Shown in pieces: positions 39,101-52,742 of a stretch of DNA of 64,000 bases. Numbering within the stretch: the first letter of the stretch is position 1; each line of letters starts with the position of its first letter. The notes beneath the pieces are model-generated. The model did not search any database and had not been told where the DNA came from. It was given only the letters and a program-made list of their open reading frames with translations. The stretch lies in the NCBI GenBank assembly GCA_024305405.1, contig JAKNDB010000087.1, positions 5,148,501 through 5,212,500 on the forward strand, written 5' to 3'. The position numbers and the translations under genes were made by a program. This DNA comes from Dirofilaria immitis. Lineage: Eukaryota; Nematoda; Chromadorea; Rhabditida; Onchocercidae.

Positions 39101-42100
39101 AGAAGAAAACTTATACAGTCCTGCTATCTCAAGCAATTAATAAAAATGATCATAGCGTATATTGTGTATATGAAGAGCTGAGAAAAACGATTAACGTTTT
39201 TCGTTTTATTTCTGCGAAATTTTTGCTTTTTAATTTCTCCACAAATGTTCTATAATGTCGTGGACTATTTTCTTTTATTGTGATTACATTTTTCAAATTC
39301 GAAACTACTCAACATAAACTGCCATCAGATTCTTTGCTTAAAATTGCATTATACTAACAAGTTATTTCGTGTATCAAAACTATCAGTATTTTTCCGAAAT
39401 ATTTTAAATATCATTATAGATTGTGATTTCAGCTTTCTGTTGATAAGTAGAAAGTGAATCGAAAAATGAAAAGAAAAATCGAAAAGCTTATATTTCGCCA
39501 ATTTCTTGATTGTATTTTTCTTAAATCTATTTTTTTTTTTGATTTATGGTCTTAAGAAGAAAAATTCTCACCAAAACTTAATGTTTTTCAATTTTGTAAG
39601 TTAAAGTTAAAAAAATTGTAATTGAATTATAAATAGATTAAATTCGATGTTAAGTTCAGCAATGCTAGAAAATTGCTTTTTTCTTGATAAAAATATTTGT
39701 TTTCTTTAATGCATAAACATAATGTTATCTTAATATGTCCCTCCAGGAAAAAGGACGAAAAAATTAATTTTAATAAATGTAATAAAATCCTTTTGTCGAT
39801 AATTACGTATCTGTAATCAATTTGATTTGTTCTTTTAAGCGAATATTCAAAAAAAAAGAAATAGATACCAAAATTCTTGATCATAAATGTTTCAGAATCC
39901 ATAAATCGCCAGAAAAACATACGTCTTATAATTATAATTCTTAATGATATTATGATAAACTTTTTCCACACTATTTGATGTATTAAATATTCTGTTTCAA
40001 AATCTTTTATTTCACGCACTACTTAACGTCAAAATGCAAGCATTGACTTAAATTTGATACTTCAATTAATGTTTTTAAGCCAAGCATGATCAGATAAATT
40101 TCTCTAAAATAATAGCGTTTTTCGTCAAAATTCAATAGTAGCAATATTATCAATTTACTAAATGGAATGAACAAAATGAAATCATTGAAAAATGCGGTAA
40201 ATCCTTTGTACAGTATATTTTTGTGTGACGATTTTTGTTTCATACAAAAATAATAATAATATGAATTCATTTATATGAAAACTTTTTATTGCCATCAAAT
40301 ATTGATATCTTTATCTTAATATTATCTAAACAATGTGTTCATATTTTCTTTTGTAAATAAGTAATTGCAGAGGAAATATTTTCTACTATTTCAACATTTT
40401 CCGAGAATCTGTACAGGTGTAGAAGAATCACGAGATGAAACTTGATAAATTATGCCAAGTTTATCAGTAAACAGTCAACATTGCAGAGCTTTGGCTCCTT
40501 TTCGGATCAAGTTTTGTATATGAACACATATTTTTAAGCTTTTTTGCTCATTAAACCATGAGAAATGAAATTCCTGAAATCAATAAAACGAGACAGATCT
40601 GTTGCATGCGAGCTTCATAGAATTGCAAGCATGAAATCAGTTCTGTCATTTTTATTGCAAAATTACGAGCCGGATTTCGCGATTGTATAATCCCTTGTCT
40701 GTTAGATTATTTTATTAATGTTAAGTAACTGCAATTTTGAATGAATCATATCTTTCCTTTTAATTTATAATTTTTTTTAATTCACAAATACTCACCTGAC
40801 AATGTATTTCTTTTTAAATTTTATTTTCATAATAAGATGATATGACATGAAATTTCAATTGTTAATTTATTAATTTCAATAAATACTCCGCACATGAATT
40901 TGATAATTTCAAATGTGTTTTATAAATAAATTTGCAGAACAAAATCAGAATCATTCGGAATCGGGCGACAATGGCACTTCACCATCGACACCGGGCAATG
41001 GCACTTATCTATCTCCAAATAAAAATTTTCGATGTGATAGTGTTCGGAGCATGAACACCATTAGTAAGAATGAAATAGATACAAGGCGGAATATCAAACG
41101 CAATGGTACTCTTCCAAACTTATCAAAAGGTTTATATTTGCGATTTATGTCTTCCTAATATAACTGATGTTTTTTATTCATTCAAGCGAATATTCATGAG
41201 TTATTCAATACTTCATAAATCAATATCCTTTTTGATTTCCTATTTTCTTGATTATATCAGTCAATACAATTAATCACTTTATCATTTTATAATCTTCATA
41301 TATTTCGAAATTCCTCAATATTTATTACGTTTCTAGTTCTATAGCGCTTTCATGTCACGCTTACACTCTTGAAAACTTAGATTCATAAAAAGTACCATAA
41401 AAATCTTCATTAAATAAATGTTATTACTACTGCTTGGAAATGTTTCACAGTTCTTGCATTAAATAATAATATTAATAAAATATTTCATAAAATTTCATGC
41501 TTCGTTGCGTTCCATCAATATGACCAGAAATGGTGCAAATTCATAAATGAGCTCTTATTGAGCATTTTTATTGAGTATTTTCTCTCAGTTTGTCATTTTA
41601 ATAATACGAAGTTAAGACTTTCCAAATTCAAAGAATTTTATACTGTGGGGATTCCCAGCTTCCCTAATTATTTTATAATATATTGTTAGAAATCTTCAAG
41701 AAAATATTCTAATGACTTCATCAATTTTGCAGCTGATTGTTCTTTACGGAGTCTATTTCCAAAAGTCCTGATATATCTGTAACGTAAATTAAATATTACC
41801 ATGCCAATATAGGACACTTTTCTTAGTTTCTGTTTCATGGACAATGAATATATATTCATCATAATTTCATTAAATAAATTCAGAGAAATATTGCATCATT
41901 CATTTTGATGCTTTTATAAAAGAGCAGCATATTAATGGAAGTAGAAAACGGTTTACTTCGGATTTTAAACAATTTTCTACTATTGATAATAATAGAAAAT
42001 TCATTAAAATTTCTGTATTCAGAAAGGCAAAAAAATATTGAAGATGCAATTGAGATGCTAAAATCATGATATACTACTACATATAGAAATAATATTAAAT

Positions 42101-45100
42101 TAGTGCAGTATAGTGAAAAGAAAAATAGGATTATTTAAATAATCCATGCAAATAGAAAAAATTATGACGAATTTTTCTAAATTAAAAAATGTAAAAATCG
42201 GTGATATACACTCCGTTTATCATATAAATCTGCTGTAATGATATGCGCAGAAAAATGAAATTGCACTTTTCATTTCCTAATTTTTTAGCATCACTTCAAT
42301 AATTTTTTTGCGTAGTATAAATTATAGAAATTATATATTTCATAAAAACACATGCCCTAATAAAATATCGATGGCAGCTGGTGTATAAATGGTTAGAGGA
42401 ATGTTTTATAACTTTTCAAATTATAAAATTAAACTTGAAGAAAAATCGATCAGTTTATTTGTCCGAATTACTAATAACATGGTTTAACTTGTTACCTCTT
42501 TATGGAAAAAAGTACCAGATGAAATAATTAAAAATTTATGCTATTGAATTTCAACCTTGTACCAAGTTTTGCATTTTTGTGCATGAAATTTAGCATATAT
42601 GTCGAAAGTTAGTGCATCTTCAAAGTCGATACATGGGTTTCTTACTTTTATCTCTCTCTAATAATATCGCTTATTTGTTTTTCACTGATAGCACCATTGC
42701 TTCTTTTTTGGATGTACTGGAAGCTATCGTATCTTTTTATATCATTTTTCGATGTGGTCTTGATTTTGTCATCATACTATTTGTATTACTTTCTTCGAAA
42801 ACAAAATATTTAATTTTATTTCGAAAAAAAGGAATATTTTATTGAACAATATTTTTAACTAGTTGTCTATTGCATAATTTCTTGTTTTGAATAGTTAGAA
42901 TTTCGGAAAACTTATTTTAAGTTTTGTAATATTTATTTCAGCTGTTTTAGATCGGATAGAAAAATTGAACTGTTTTCATTTTTAGTCATATTTCTTTAGC
43001 TCTAAAAAGTTGCAGTGCAATATTAGTAAATTATTATTATAAAACTAATAAAATACCATTAAAATTATTCCTCATTAATATCTCACTCTTTCAGATGCTT
43101 CATCGTCTGCACATTATCAGCCATTTTTGCATAATTATCTGCAAGTACCGCAGTCACAGTCAGCTCGATCAAATTCCTCAATTGCTAGTATGCAGTCTGA
43201 TTTAGAATCCTGCGTGGGAGATACATATTTTCAAGATGAATTTATTGAAACAAAAGCCATCGGTTTGCATCTACTTTTTCTGCTGCCTTTTTCAATTATT
43301 ATACAAAATTCATCATTTTATTCTTTGAAGTTTTCATTTTTATTTTATTTGAGAGATTGCATGAGATTTTATCAGCATTTTGTGAATTATTGTTTAAGCT
43401 TCTTTTTCAAATCGGCTTAAAAATTCGAGTATTAATACTATAAATTTAAATGACTTGTTTAGCAATAAATACCAATTCGGATCAGAAATTATATGTTAGT
43501 ATTCCTTTTCAGCTTAATTCAGTTCCTGAGATTAATCTAATTTCGATAGCTAATCGTCCTCTCACCTTTTTTCCAGAGACTAATTTCTTCAAACTTTTTA
43601 ATGAAATTTTCTCGCAGAGATATTCATTGCTTCGTTTCGACTGGTTTTAGCTAATTACGTTCCTTATGTTGTTGTAGGATGATGTGTTCATTTACAACAG
43701 ATGTAAGTGCAGTAGATTTAAATATTCAATACAATTGCTTTAAAGAAAATTTTTTTTTTTTTTACTGAGCAAAAGTTTAAAATATCTACTACCCATCAAA
43801 AATCGCCTTGCTCATAAATGATTATTCACTTATTCTCTCCGACTTTTCACTCTATTTGCATCATTAAAATTCTGGTCTTAATTGTTACATATACCTGTGT
43901 TGCGAATATTGTGTTATCCTGACGTGAAAGAACACTAATCAGGCTGATTTTGAATAATTCTGGAAGAAAAAGAAAAGGAACGCTATTCTGTTGATCTCAT
44001 TTTTTATTTTTAGAGAATGATAACATTGTAAACATTTATTTACATTAGCTACTACTTCTTTCTTTCGCTTAACTTTCATTAATTTTTTTATTAGCTACAA
44101 TTCCTTTACGATTCTTATTATTATACTTCTATATTGGAAAATTAACAAATCAATTAAACAATCATCGACAGCTCGCTACATCATTCAATGATACTTCTCA
44201 CAAATCTATCATTTCATTCGATTCCTTTCAATTTTTAATCAACTCTTACACATGTCATCTTAGTCTCAAGCAATTACTGCGATGATTTAAGATTGTGCTA
44301 GATCTGTATTAACTACTCTAGCTCATGTTATCATTTTCTCAATAAATGGAAATAGGTATCAGAAATAAGATTAAATTTCTGTGGATTGAATCAATCAATA
44401 TCAGATGTTTTCGCTCAAAATCATGTGATTTCGGTGTTTTGAACAAAAAACGTTGTTATTTTTGAGCTATCTTTATTATCTAATTTTCTTCCACCTTCTA
44501 ACCATGGCATTCTTTGCATTGTTTCATTTCTGTTTGACAACTAAAATCCATTAGAATTTTTTTGTGGATTAAAATCCATTAGCAGTATTTCTTCCTTCTT
44601 TCTGCTAAACAACGCAAGATATGCAATGGATAAGGAACGTATTTGCTAGCCTGCGTCCTTATGCTCATATATATATTTATATTTTGGATTTCCATGGGTG
44701 TGTAAATGGAGCCTCAAAAGCTATTTAATATGGAAGACATCTGGCCTGAGGGAACAAATGCGAGAATATGAAATCAAGTCAAAGTCAAAAATAGCGAATT
44801 GTTAGCGCTTTAGCCTTTGCAATTCATCCACAAGGTTGTCCGGTTATTTCTTTTCGGTAAAACTCAGCAGTGTTATTCACCCTTGGGAATGAACTTTTCA
44901 AATATTTTCAAAAGCAGAAGCTATGATGGGAAACATCTCATCCAATATGTATATGCATTTGTTGTTAGTTATTTCAAGGCCTTTTTGACAGTTTTAAGTT
45001 GGCAGATCTTTTTATTCTACGGAACAATTAATCCTTTTAGTGAAATTTCACGGATTTTAGGCATTTTTCTATTTTTTTCCGCCGAGTTTGAGTTCTTGGT

Positions 45101-48100
45101 TTTTCTTACCAATTTATCCATTTTTTCCTGGAAATATTGCAGTTTTTTTGGAGCAAATTATAAAAAAATATTTTAGTTCTATTTGATGATATGCCGCTGA
45201 AATAATCCCACATAGTGAAATGAATTTTATTATGCAATTTTTATACTTTTATTAATTATTTCATTAGTTTCATTTGCTTTTCTGATACTTATTAGTTACA
45301 TCGCGCTACTTATCACTAAGCGTATCATAGTCAATCTTGAAAAACGATGTCTGATACAAGCAGTGTATGTTTGTATGGTTAATACGTAATGGAAACGAGA
45401 ACCGAGAATCTCGTATACAAATATTTGTTAACATATTTGTTCTTTGTTCTTTAAAAGAGCTAGCAAAGAAGCGTAACATATGCTAAATATATTGGAATTA
45501 CTTAATAAATTAAAAGTTTTATAGGCCATTTTAAGTTTTAAATATACATTGAGGTCGCATTGCATACATATTTTGTATTCATTGCGTCTTCTTGAAGTCT
45601 TCATTTACTTTTTCAGCATATAAAAAAGAATTTAGTCTAAATTACATCTAGCGCTAATTTTTACTAGTCATTTGAAATTATGCTATTCGGATCTTCTTTC
45701 TGCTAATCTATTTTGTTTTGCTTTTAAATTCTCTGAATATGTAAGAGCAAATTTTACAAAATCTTCAAATTTCGAGAGTAAAAATGAAAAATGACGTAAA
45801 GTAAGGCAAAATGTCTTTAGCATAATTAAGAAAAATCAGAATTTAAATTGATTATTGAAATTGTTTATTTTTTCAAACATACCAATATTTCCGATATATA
45901 GAAAATAGTTTAATATGATTCCATGGTAGTATTTAGTGCATCTTGTCGAAAATAACAATTAAAAATATTTAATATTCTTTTAAACGAAAGGAAAGATTGT
46001 AAGATAACAAGTTTTAGAGAACAACTAATGAAGTTTCTCGTGATTTTTAATATCATTATCAGTGCGATGATTAGGACATAATCACTTTAAGAGAAATGAA
46101 AACGTTAATGTATTTTTATGAAAATCTGATGATTTTTGACTTCTTCCTTATTATAATTGAGCCTTGAAAAGATAGTGCATAAACAATAATGGATTTTTAC
46201 TTTTTATATTTTCGCTGATTGTCTATAGCTTTCCATTTATTTATCTTATCTATCGCTTCATCTATTCCTTGTAATCCGAGATCAGTTTTACTATTGATAA
46301 GATGTTCAATTTGCATCGGGCTTTCTTATTTAGCATTTTAATTATAACTGTCTCATCTCTTTAATTTTTCATACTTCAAGCAAACGCTATCGCGAATGAT
46401 TTTATGAAATATGAGTTTTTTCAAAAACTCGAGTAGAACTGGAATTAAAATTAATGAAAATACAATTAAGTTTATATAAATAACAAACTCCAAATCATTT
46501 GATATTATGAAATGAACGATTTCAGTAAATCGATAAAGTTCCTGTAGCTTTGAGAATCTAATTAAGTTCATTAATTTATCTAATTTATCGTTTTTTTTTC
46601 CTAGCATATTGACACCACTATCTCTTCATTCATTTTCTGCGACTTTATCATAGTTGAATAAGCAATATATATTGCATTAGCGCCTTTTCAATTATTTAGT
46701 AAGTTAATTTCAAAATAGTATATTTACCGAAGTGATTATTGCTTGTTTTCTGTGTTTTTCACCATCGTCATAGCTTCTTTCAGGTAATCTTCGCACAAAC
46801 AGGATATAAGAGTTGATGAGATTCATTTATTCTCATTTTTTTTCCAGACGATAAAATTAGATCCTTCTGCATTTTAAACATAGATATTATTGCTACTCTA
46901 AAGCTTTAGATAATGGTGAAAAAATTTGCAAATATTAATTAAGTATAACTGTTTTCTTCTTATCTAATAATATCAACGCTTTTTAATCCAATCAATTTAA
47001 CTGTCCCACCATTTCATTCTCACATTCAAAGTTTGTCTGACAATTATTTATGCATTTTCGCAATAAATTATTTTCATCGCTAATCACACGCATCAGTTCA
47101 AATTTTAGTAAAAGCAAATAAAAATGCATGTGAATCTCGAATAGTAACAGTTTGATGAAGAAAATTAAAGAAAAATAAATAGGAAAATCCTGATCTAATG
47201 CTGCTTTCGAGATCAATCAGGAAATGACTAGGTTACAGCCAAAATATCAATCTGTATTTGGTCCAGAACATTTAGCAATGTAAACAATGCACGTATCGAT
47301 ACAGAAGTTTGAGTTAAGAATAGTTGAGATGGGAATCTTTCTTCTACACAAAGAGTTTTAGACATTTTTGCAAATATCAAAGAATTGACTAAGAACTCTA
47401 TAAAATGGCAATAACTTTTGAATTTCATCGTATTGTAACAATTTTTAGCTCCTTTTCAATGATCTTTTATAGAGATTAATACGAATTAATTCAGATGAGA
47501 AATCTTAGCATTAATTACGACTCATCATCCTTTTAGAAACAGTCCCAATAATTTTTAGTTTCTTTAATCAGCAAGCAAATGTTTGTTTTTTTGGCTGTTT
47601 TTTGTCAACTTACTTTATAAATGATAGAAAATAATATTTCTCCATGTCTACCAAAATTCTCCCGAAAAGCTCATTTCTTTTAATAATTCCAATCTTTAAT
47701 CTTTCAAAAATGCATCCAGAGCACAAATGATAGAATCAAACTTCAATTCTAAAAATAGGTATATGAGACTGTGTGAATTTAAATTTGGATCCGTTTTTTC
47801 ACGTAAACTTTACAATTGCTCTTATAATAATCAAAGGAGGAACTTGAAAAGCTCTCTTGGGATCCTCGAGCTCAAAGGATTGACTAAGAATCTATGAAAT
47901 GGCAACAACTTTTGAATTTTATCCATCAAACTATCTTCCTTATCGTCCATTTTCTTTTAACCTTATACCAACACTATCACCATATTGACTTTTTTCTTTA
48001 TTATCCAAACATCGTTTAAAGTTATAAGAGGATAGTAAAGAGAGGAAGTTAGCTTTCGTTTAACTCCCCATCTTATATCCTTTGCTTCCTGACAATAATA

Positions 48101-51100
48101 AGAAAATTCAGCTAATTGAGCAAACCGCAAGCGGTAAAGCGGAAGCTAATTATTTTCCAACTTCAACTTCATAGCAATTCTGTTTGCAGAATTCAGATTA
48201 TTTTTAAAGCTTTTGGATAAAAAATGATTAGTCGCTAAGAAAAGAAAAACGAAAGGAATCCTATCTTGTCTAACAATAAGCGAAGTGACTGAATCGAAAA
48301 GCGTTCACAATTTTTCTTAATTAGAAGAGATGGTTCGGGAAATCTATTTGTTGGAACTAGCTTCTGAAAACTCTGATAATCAAAAATTTTCTAGAGAATA
48401 GAGATATGTAGCAAAAACAAGAAATTCATGTACTTCTCCTCTTGCTTCTGTCCATTTTTTCTTTCTAAACTATGATCAATGTTAAATAACCCTCACCTTA
48501 TACTTCCATAAGATTAAGTGAAAAAGTCGAAGAAAATAGAAAGGAATACTCAAATTCTCTATTCTACAGAATTTTTATCAGAGTTAAACTGTCCATTTTT
48601 CGAGATTTCAACTTTTCGGCTTTGTGTTTTCACCTATCACTGAGTGAGTGACTTCTTTATTTTCTTACGGTAACTTATTATATCCATCTTTTATTTACCC
48701 CTCCTTCTTTTAAATTCCTCATTTTCTTTTGCCTCTTCATTCATATCGATTTTATCAGTGGTAATAATAATTTTAGCTACTAATCAGTGCACTATCATTT
48801 GCTAGAAACTGATAATGATCAGTAATAGTGAAGAGAACATGCGCTAACAGTTGTGTTGTTGATGGATAATATTAATGGAGTAGTATTCCAGAGATTTACC
48901 TTTTAGCTTATTTTTTTTTACTTTTCCAATCGTTCAAGAAGCTTCTAGACTGTATTGATTTCTTTTTGTTTGTCTTAATTGTTTATTACTTTTCCATATA
49001 ATTCTTTTTGAATTTCAATGCTCTTTTATTGCTCTTTTTTGTTTCTGTCTAATCGGATCAGTACTTAACTCCTTGCCTTTATATATCCGAAGAAAAATTT
49101 CGAAACTTTTTTCACGAATAATTTATCCTCTAATAACACCAAAGATTACAATATTTTGAACTATTCTTATCTCAGATTTTTTTATTAAATAGAATTATGA
49201 TATGCTTATAATTAATAATTATTATTCTTCCATAGTAGATGGAAAAGAGGAAAATGTAGAAGGGATAATAAAATTTACAAAATTATTAAAACAAGACTAA
49301 ATAGCTATTTGTGAATAGACAAAAAACTATTTTACAAATTTTTGTCTAATTTTATATGAGAACTCAATTGAAATTTAATTAGAGCAGGAAATTTTTTTAC
49401 GGAAAGGCCTAATGAATGCTATACCGTTTTTCCTTTGTTATTCGACTGATCAGATTAGATTTTCTCCATAAATTCTTCTTTTATATTATCTAAATTATGC
49501 TTCATTTTTTTTTATTTACCGGTACTTCTTTATTACACTAATTTCATCAAGAATTTGTTTTTTTTTTTTCATATTAATTTATGAACAACTTGGGATCTCT
49601 TTTTGAAATCAAATAATGGTTCCTATTTGGTAAAAATATTCAGAATAATATGGATTCTATAAATTTTTTCAATCAATAAACTATCAAGAAATCTGCTTTG
49701 CAATAAATATTTGAGAACACACACACTTCTTACTCTTCGCAAGTTGCTTAAATATGCCTATCACTTTTCAACTACTTTTCTTTTCGTCAATTATACTTTA
49801 TTCACATAGCCAAATCTTCCCAGAGTTCTGAATAAATCTATAAATTTATTACAAATTTCGTTATTTCCATTAATAATTCACAGAAATCAATAAGTTAGAA
49901 ACCTGTGTACTGAACTTATAGAATTTTTCCTTGCAACTAATATTTTCGTTGTTTTCATCTCAGCATTTTTAAACTTCTTCAGTTAGTAGTTAGAGTTCAT
50001 CTGACTGTCTCACATTTTTGAGTCATGTGAGAAATTTCAGTATTTCTTTAACTTTGATTGTGAATTTTCCTTTGAAATTTTCATCAATATTAGTTATCTT
50101 GAAATGCAAAAGATAAAAAGCGAAATTTTTTCATTTCCGTGCTACGCATTATTTCATCTTTAATTTATTTTTTCTTTTTGAAGTTTCACTATGTTTTCTT
50201 TACAGCCGTTTTCATCCCTCTCAATTTTTCTTATTTGAATAACTTATAGTTTTATTTATGATTTTTTTCATCAATAGCTTTGACAAGGAAAACGAGCGAT
50301 AAACTCCTTTATAAATTAAGCAAAGATTAAATGAAGAAGTAAATAAAAGGCGATGAACTGAAAGCATATGATGGCATGATCAAAAAGTTTTGAAACGCTA
50401 TTGATGTCATTGCCATTTAAATTCTAAAATTTATTTAAAGTAATACAGCGCATCACCTTGGAATTATGTATACATCAAAGCCTTAATTGGACTTTCTTAG
50501 TGAATTTATTTTTGAAATCAAGTCAATATCTAAAAAGTCTCATAAACCCTTGTATCTTATTAACCAAATTCCATCTCCACTTAACATGCTATTTATTATA
50601 AGCAAACGACGAAAAAGTAAATTCTTTAAAATTTGGAAAAACAAAGATGCGTTTTCATAAATTACGTCTTAAGATTCTCCTTCCGATTTTTCATTGGAAC
50701 ATCACATAGTTTCCTGAGTTATGGATCAAATTTTCTTCTCGTCAGGCTTATAAAGTAAAAGCCGACATTCCTTTTTTTGAAATTTCATTCATTTTTGAAA
50801 AGAAATGCTGAATTAAGCCCTAACGGCAAAATATTCCCTTCCATCAAATCTTTTTCAAAGTATTTTAAATACTTGTAAGTGATATCTACTGCAGTTAATA
50901 TCGCATTTTCAAAATTTTCAAAATAGAATCCAAGGGAAAATAGATATGAAAACTAACATTTTAAATGATATATACATTTAATACTATTTTCGAAGCAATA
51001 AATTGCTTCTTTCACGTCTTATTTATTTATCAGTTCAGTAGCATTTAATATTTACTTCTAAGAATAGTTTGATATTATGATTGGTTTATTTATCGAGAAA

Positions 51101-52742
51101 TATACAGTATTTGATAAGAAGTTATAGTTTGAATAATACTGAACTATAATGAAAGATGATAAGTAAGTGAAATGAGGAGGAAGGAATGTTTAAGAGGCAA
51201 AAGAGTAACCAATTTTTCAGTTTTCTTCAATTATTTTCATTTTATAGTGGATTCAAACTTTTTCAAACTGTTTTCATTGGATTTTCATTCAAGAAGATTA
51301 GCAAATAGAAGTGATAAAAAATTTGATTTACGATTGTTTTTGATATGATGATGACGACGAATTCGTTAGGATTCAATGCAGGATGTAAAGTGTACATCTC
51401 TCCAACATATGTCAATTGGCATCTCTTCTTGATGTGTAGAAGAATCATTTGCTAGTTACTTCCACGCAACATCTTCCTTCCTATCTCCTCTTAGAACCAA
51501 CCATTAAGACAAATCTCGTTTACTTATTTTGAATTGTTTCATCGATCATCGACGCATTAAAAATGTCACCTATTTCTGGTTGCATAGAAAAACAATGCCG
51601 ATTTTACAGATTTGTTGTGGACAATCAGGCTTAAAATTATTTGCAAAGATTGCTCTTTATATTTTCCTTTTTAAACGCCTTTGGAATCGGATTCTCATTG
51701 CATTTGTGATTTTTTTTTAATTGTGATACCAAAATTTTCTGATCTCTATGATACAAACATATAAAATCCACGCACATCAGATTTGAAAATTATGTGAAGT
51801 GCTGATTCATTATGTGTGAAAATGATATATCTTTCCATTTAACGCTATATTCGCATTTGGTCTCATTTAAATCTTGAAATATATATGTTTCAGTGAAAAA
51901 TGGAAAAAGTCGTGATTCGAATGAATTTCATTTGAGCGTAAGCAGCTTTACGTCTATTTCGTAGAATGGTTCGTTGTTCCCGTAAACTAAAAGTATTGGA
52001 AATAATTTTTATGATGTCAACAACTCCAACTGATGGGAAAAATTGCTATCGGAAAAAAAATCCGTTCTCGGTCGTTAAAAATAGTTGTACCAGTGATGAT
52101 TGCAGTAGCACCGTAGTACCATTTGTTTCGCTGGAAGTTGAAACGCCTCTCTCCATTCCAGAAAAGCGCATCACATCGGTACATTCCCGACCATTTGTCC
52201 CAGCATCTAATCGAATACCATTAGCTAAAACATTGGCTCACAAAAAGTTGCGTAAATATGCTAGTGAAACGTGCTTCTCAATAGAAGCTAGCAGTTCTTC
52301 AGACCTGTTACTAAAAGAAAAAGACACGAAGACAGCAATTGGTAAAAACAAAATATTTTCGGTGCGACCTGTTAAAACCATTGCCGGTAGTATGATACTT
52401 CAGGACGGTAGCATTCCATGTTCCCAACATATTAAACGTGAAGATTCAGAGGGTGAAGCAAGCTACTCCGGGAGTGATGCTACTTTAGCTAGCATGTCAA
52501 TGACTCCAATTTTACGACACAAACCTCGGCAATCTCGTTTAAATCGACCGAAAAGTTCAACTTACATATGCGGGCCATCTATTCCCTCGGATGCTTATAA
52601 TACTCCAACATCCGCTACGATACCATCCATCGATTCATTGCAACAAATCGGATTTGGCATGGCAATAAGCATGGAAGAACGTCGAAACAGTAATTTTACA
52701 ATTTAGATGATGACAGTTTGCATGAATTCGACAATGAGAAAG
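36158..52742 (+). CDS. Long-intron gene for a Ser/Thr/Asn-rich, probably disordered protein; 3' end not found
   Basis: Exons read in phase: 36158-36232 (MDDYETDAQSNIS...), 36920-37031, 40938-41129, 43095-43262 and 51894 onward to 52742. The introns are 687, 3906, 1965 and 8631 bases; after the first one they all break in phase 1. The product is rich in Ser, Asn, Gln and Thr (for example GDNGTSPSTPGNGTYLSP and QSQSARSNSSIASMQSD) with no recognised domain or membrane segment, suggesting a disordered scaffold-like protein. In the last block the frame meets TAG at 51962-51964, while a 241-codon frame shifted by one base starts at once and contains SSSSDLLLKEKD and TPILRHKPRQSRLNRPKSS. That frame in turn stops at 52704-52706, but one extra T near 52695 carries it into LDDDSLHEFDNEK and a donor at 52743. 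Whether 36158-51964 and 51966-52742 are one gene or two is not certain. Downstream exons were not identified. Confidence 0.6.
43263..51893. other. 8.6-kb intron of the long gene
   Basis: AT-rich sequence with no supported exon. Open stretches at 43450-43650, 44817-45176 (plus) and 46353-47428 (minus) have AT-driven composition and no linked splice sites in the required phase. Contains the duplicated 52-bp segments described separately. Confidence 0.45.
47378..47923. repeat. Pair of similar 52-bp segments in the 8.6-kb intron
   Basis: Segments 47378-47429 and 47872-47923 share GATTGACTAAGAA, ATGGCAA and AACTTTTGAATTT blocks with scattered differences, in the same orientation, 494 bases apart. 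They look like an old local duplication or two relics of one dispersed repeat. Confidence 0.7.

Noticed and set aside
39627..40270. Two adjacent minus-strand open frames of 130 and 83 codons
   Set aside because: They lie in a 3.9-kb intron, are dominated by Ile, Phe, Lys and Tyr as expected from AT-rich DNA, and have no motif, splice signal or clear start context. Kept out of the annotation, although a transferred fragment cannot be fully excluded.
43678..43704. Possible 25-base exon between TTGTTGTAG and GTAAGTGC
   Set aside because: Joined in the required phase it gives an immediate stop (TGA).
44817..45176. 119-codon plus-strand open frame
   Set aside because: Phe/Ile/Tyr-rich composition, no ATG at the start of the frame, no in-phase splice link to the surrounding gene.
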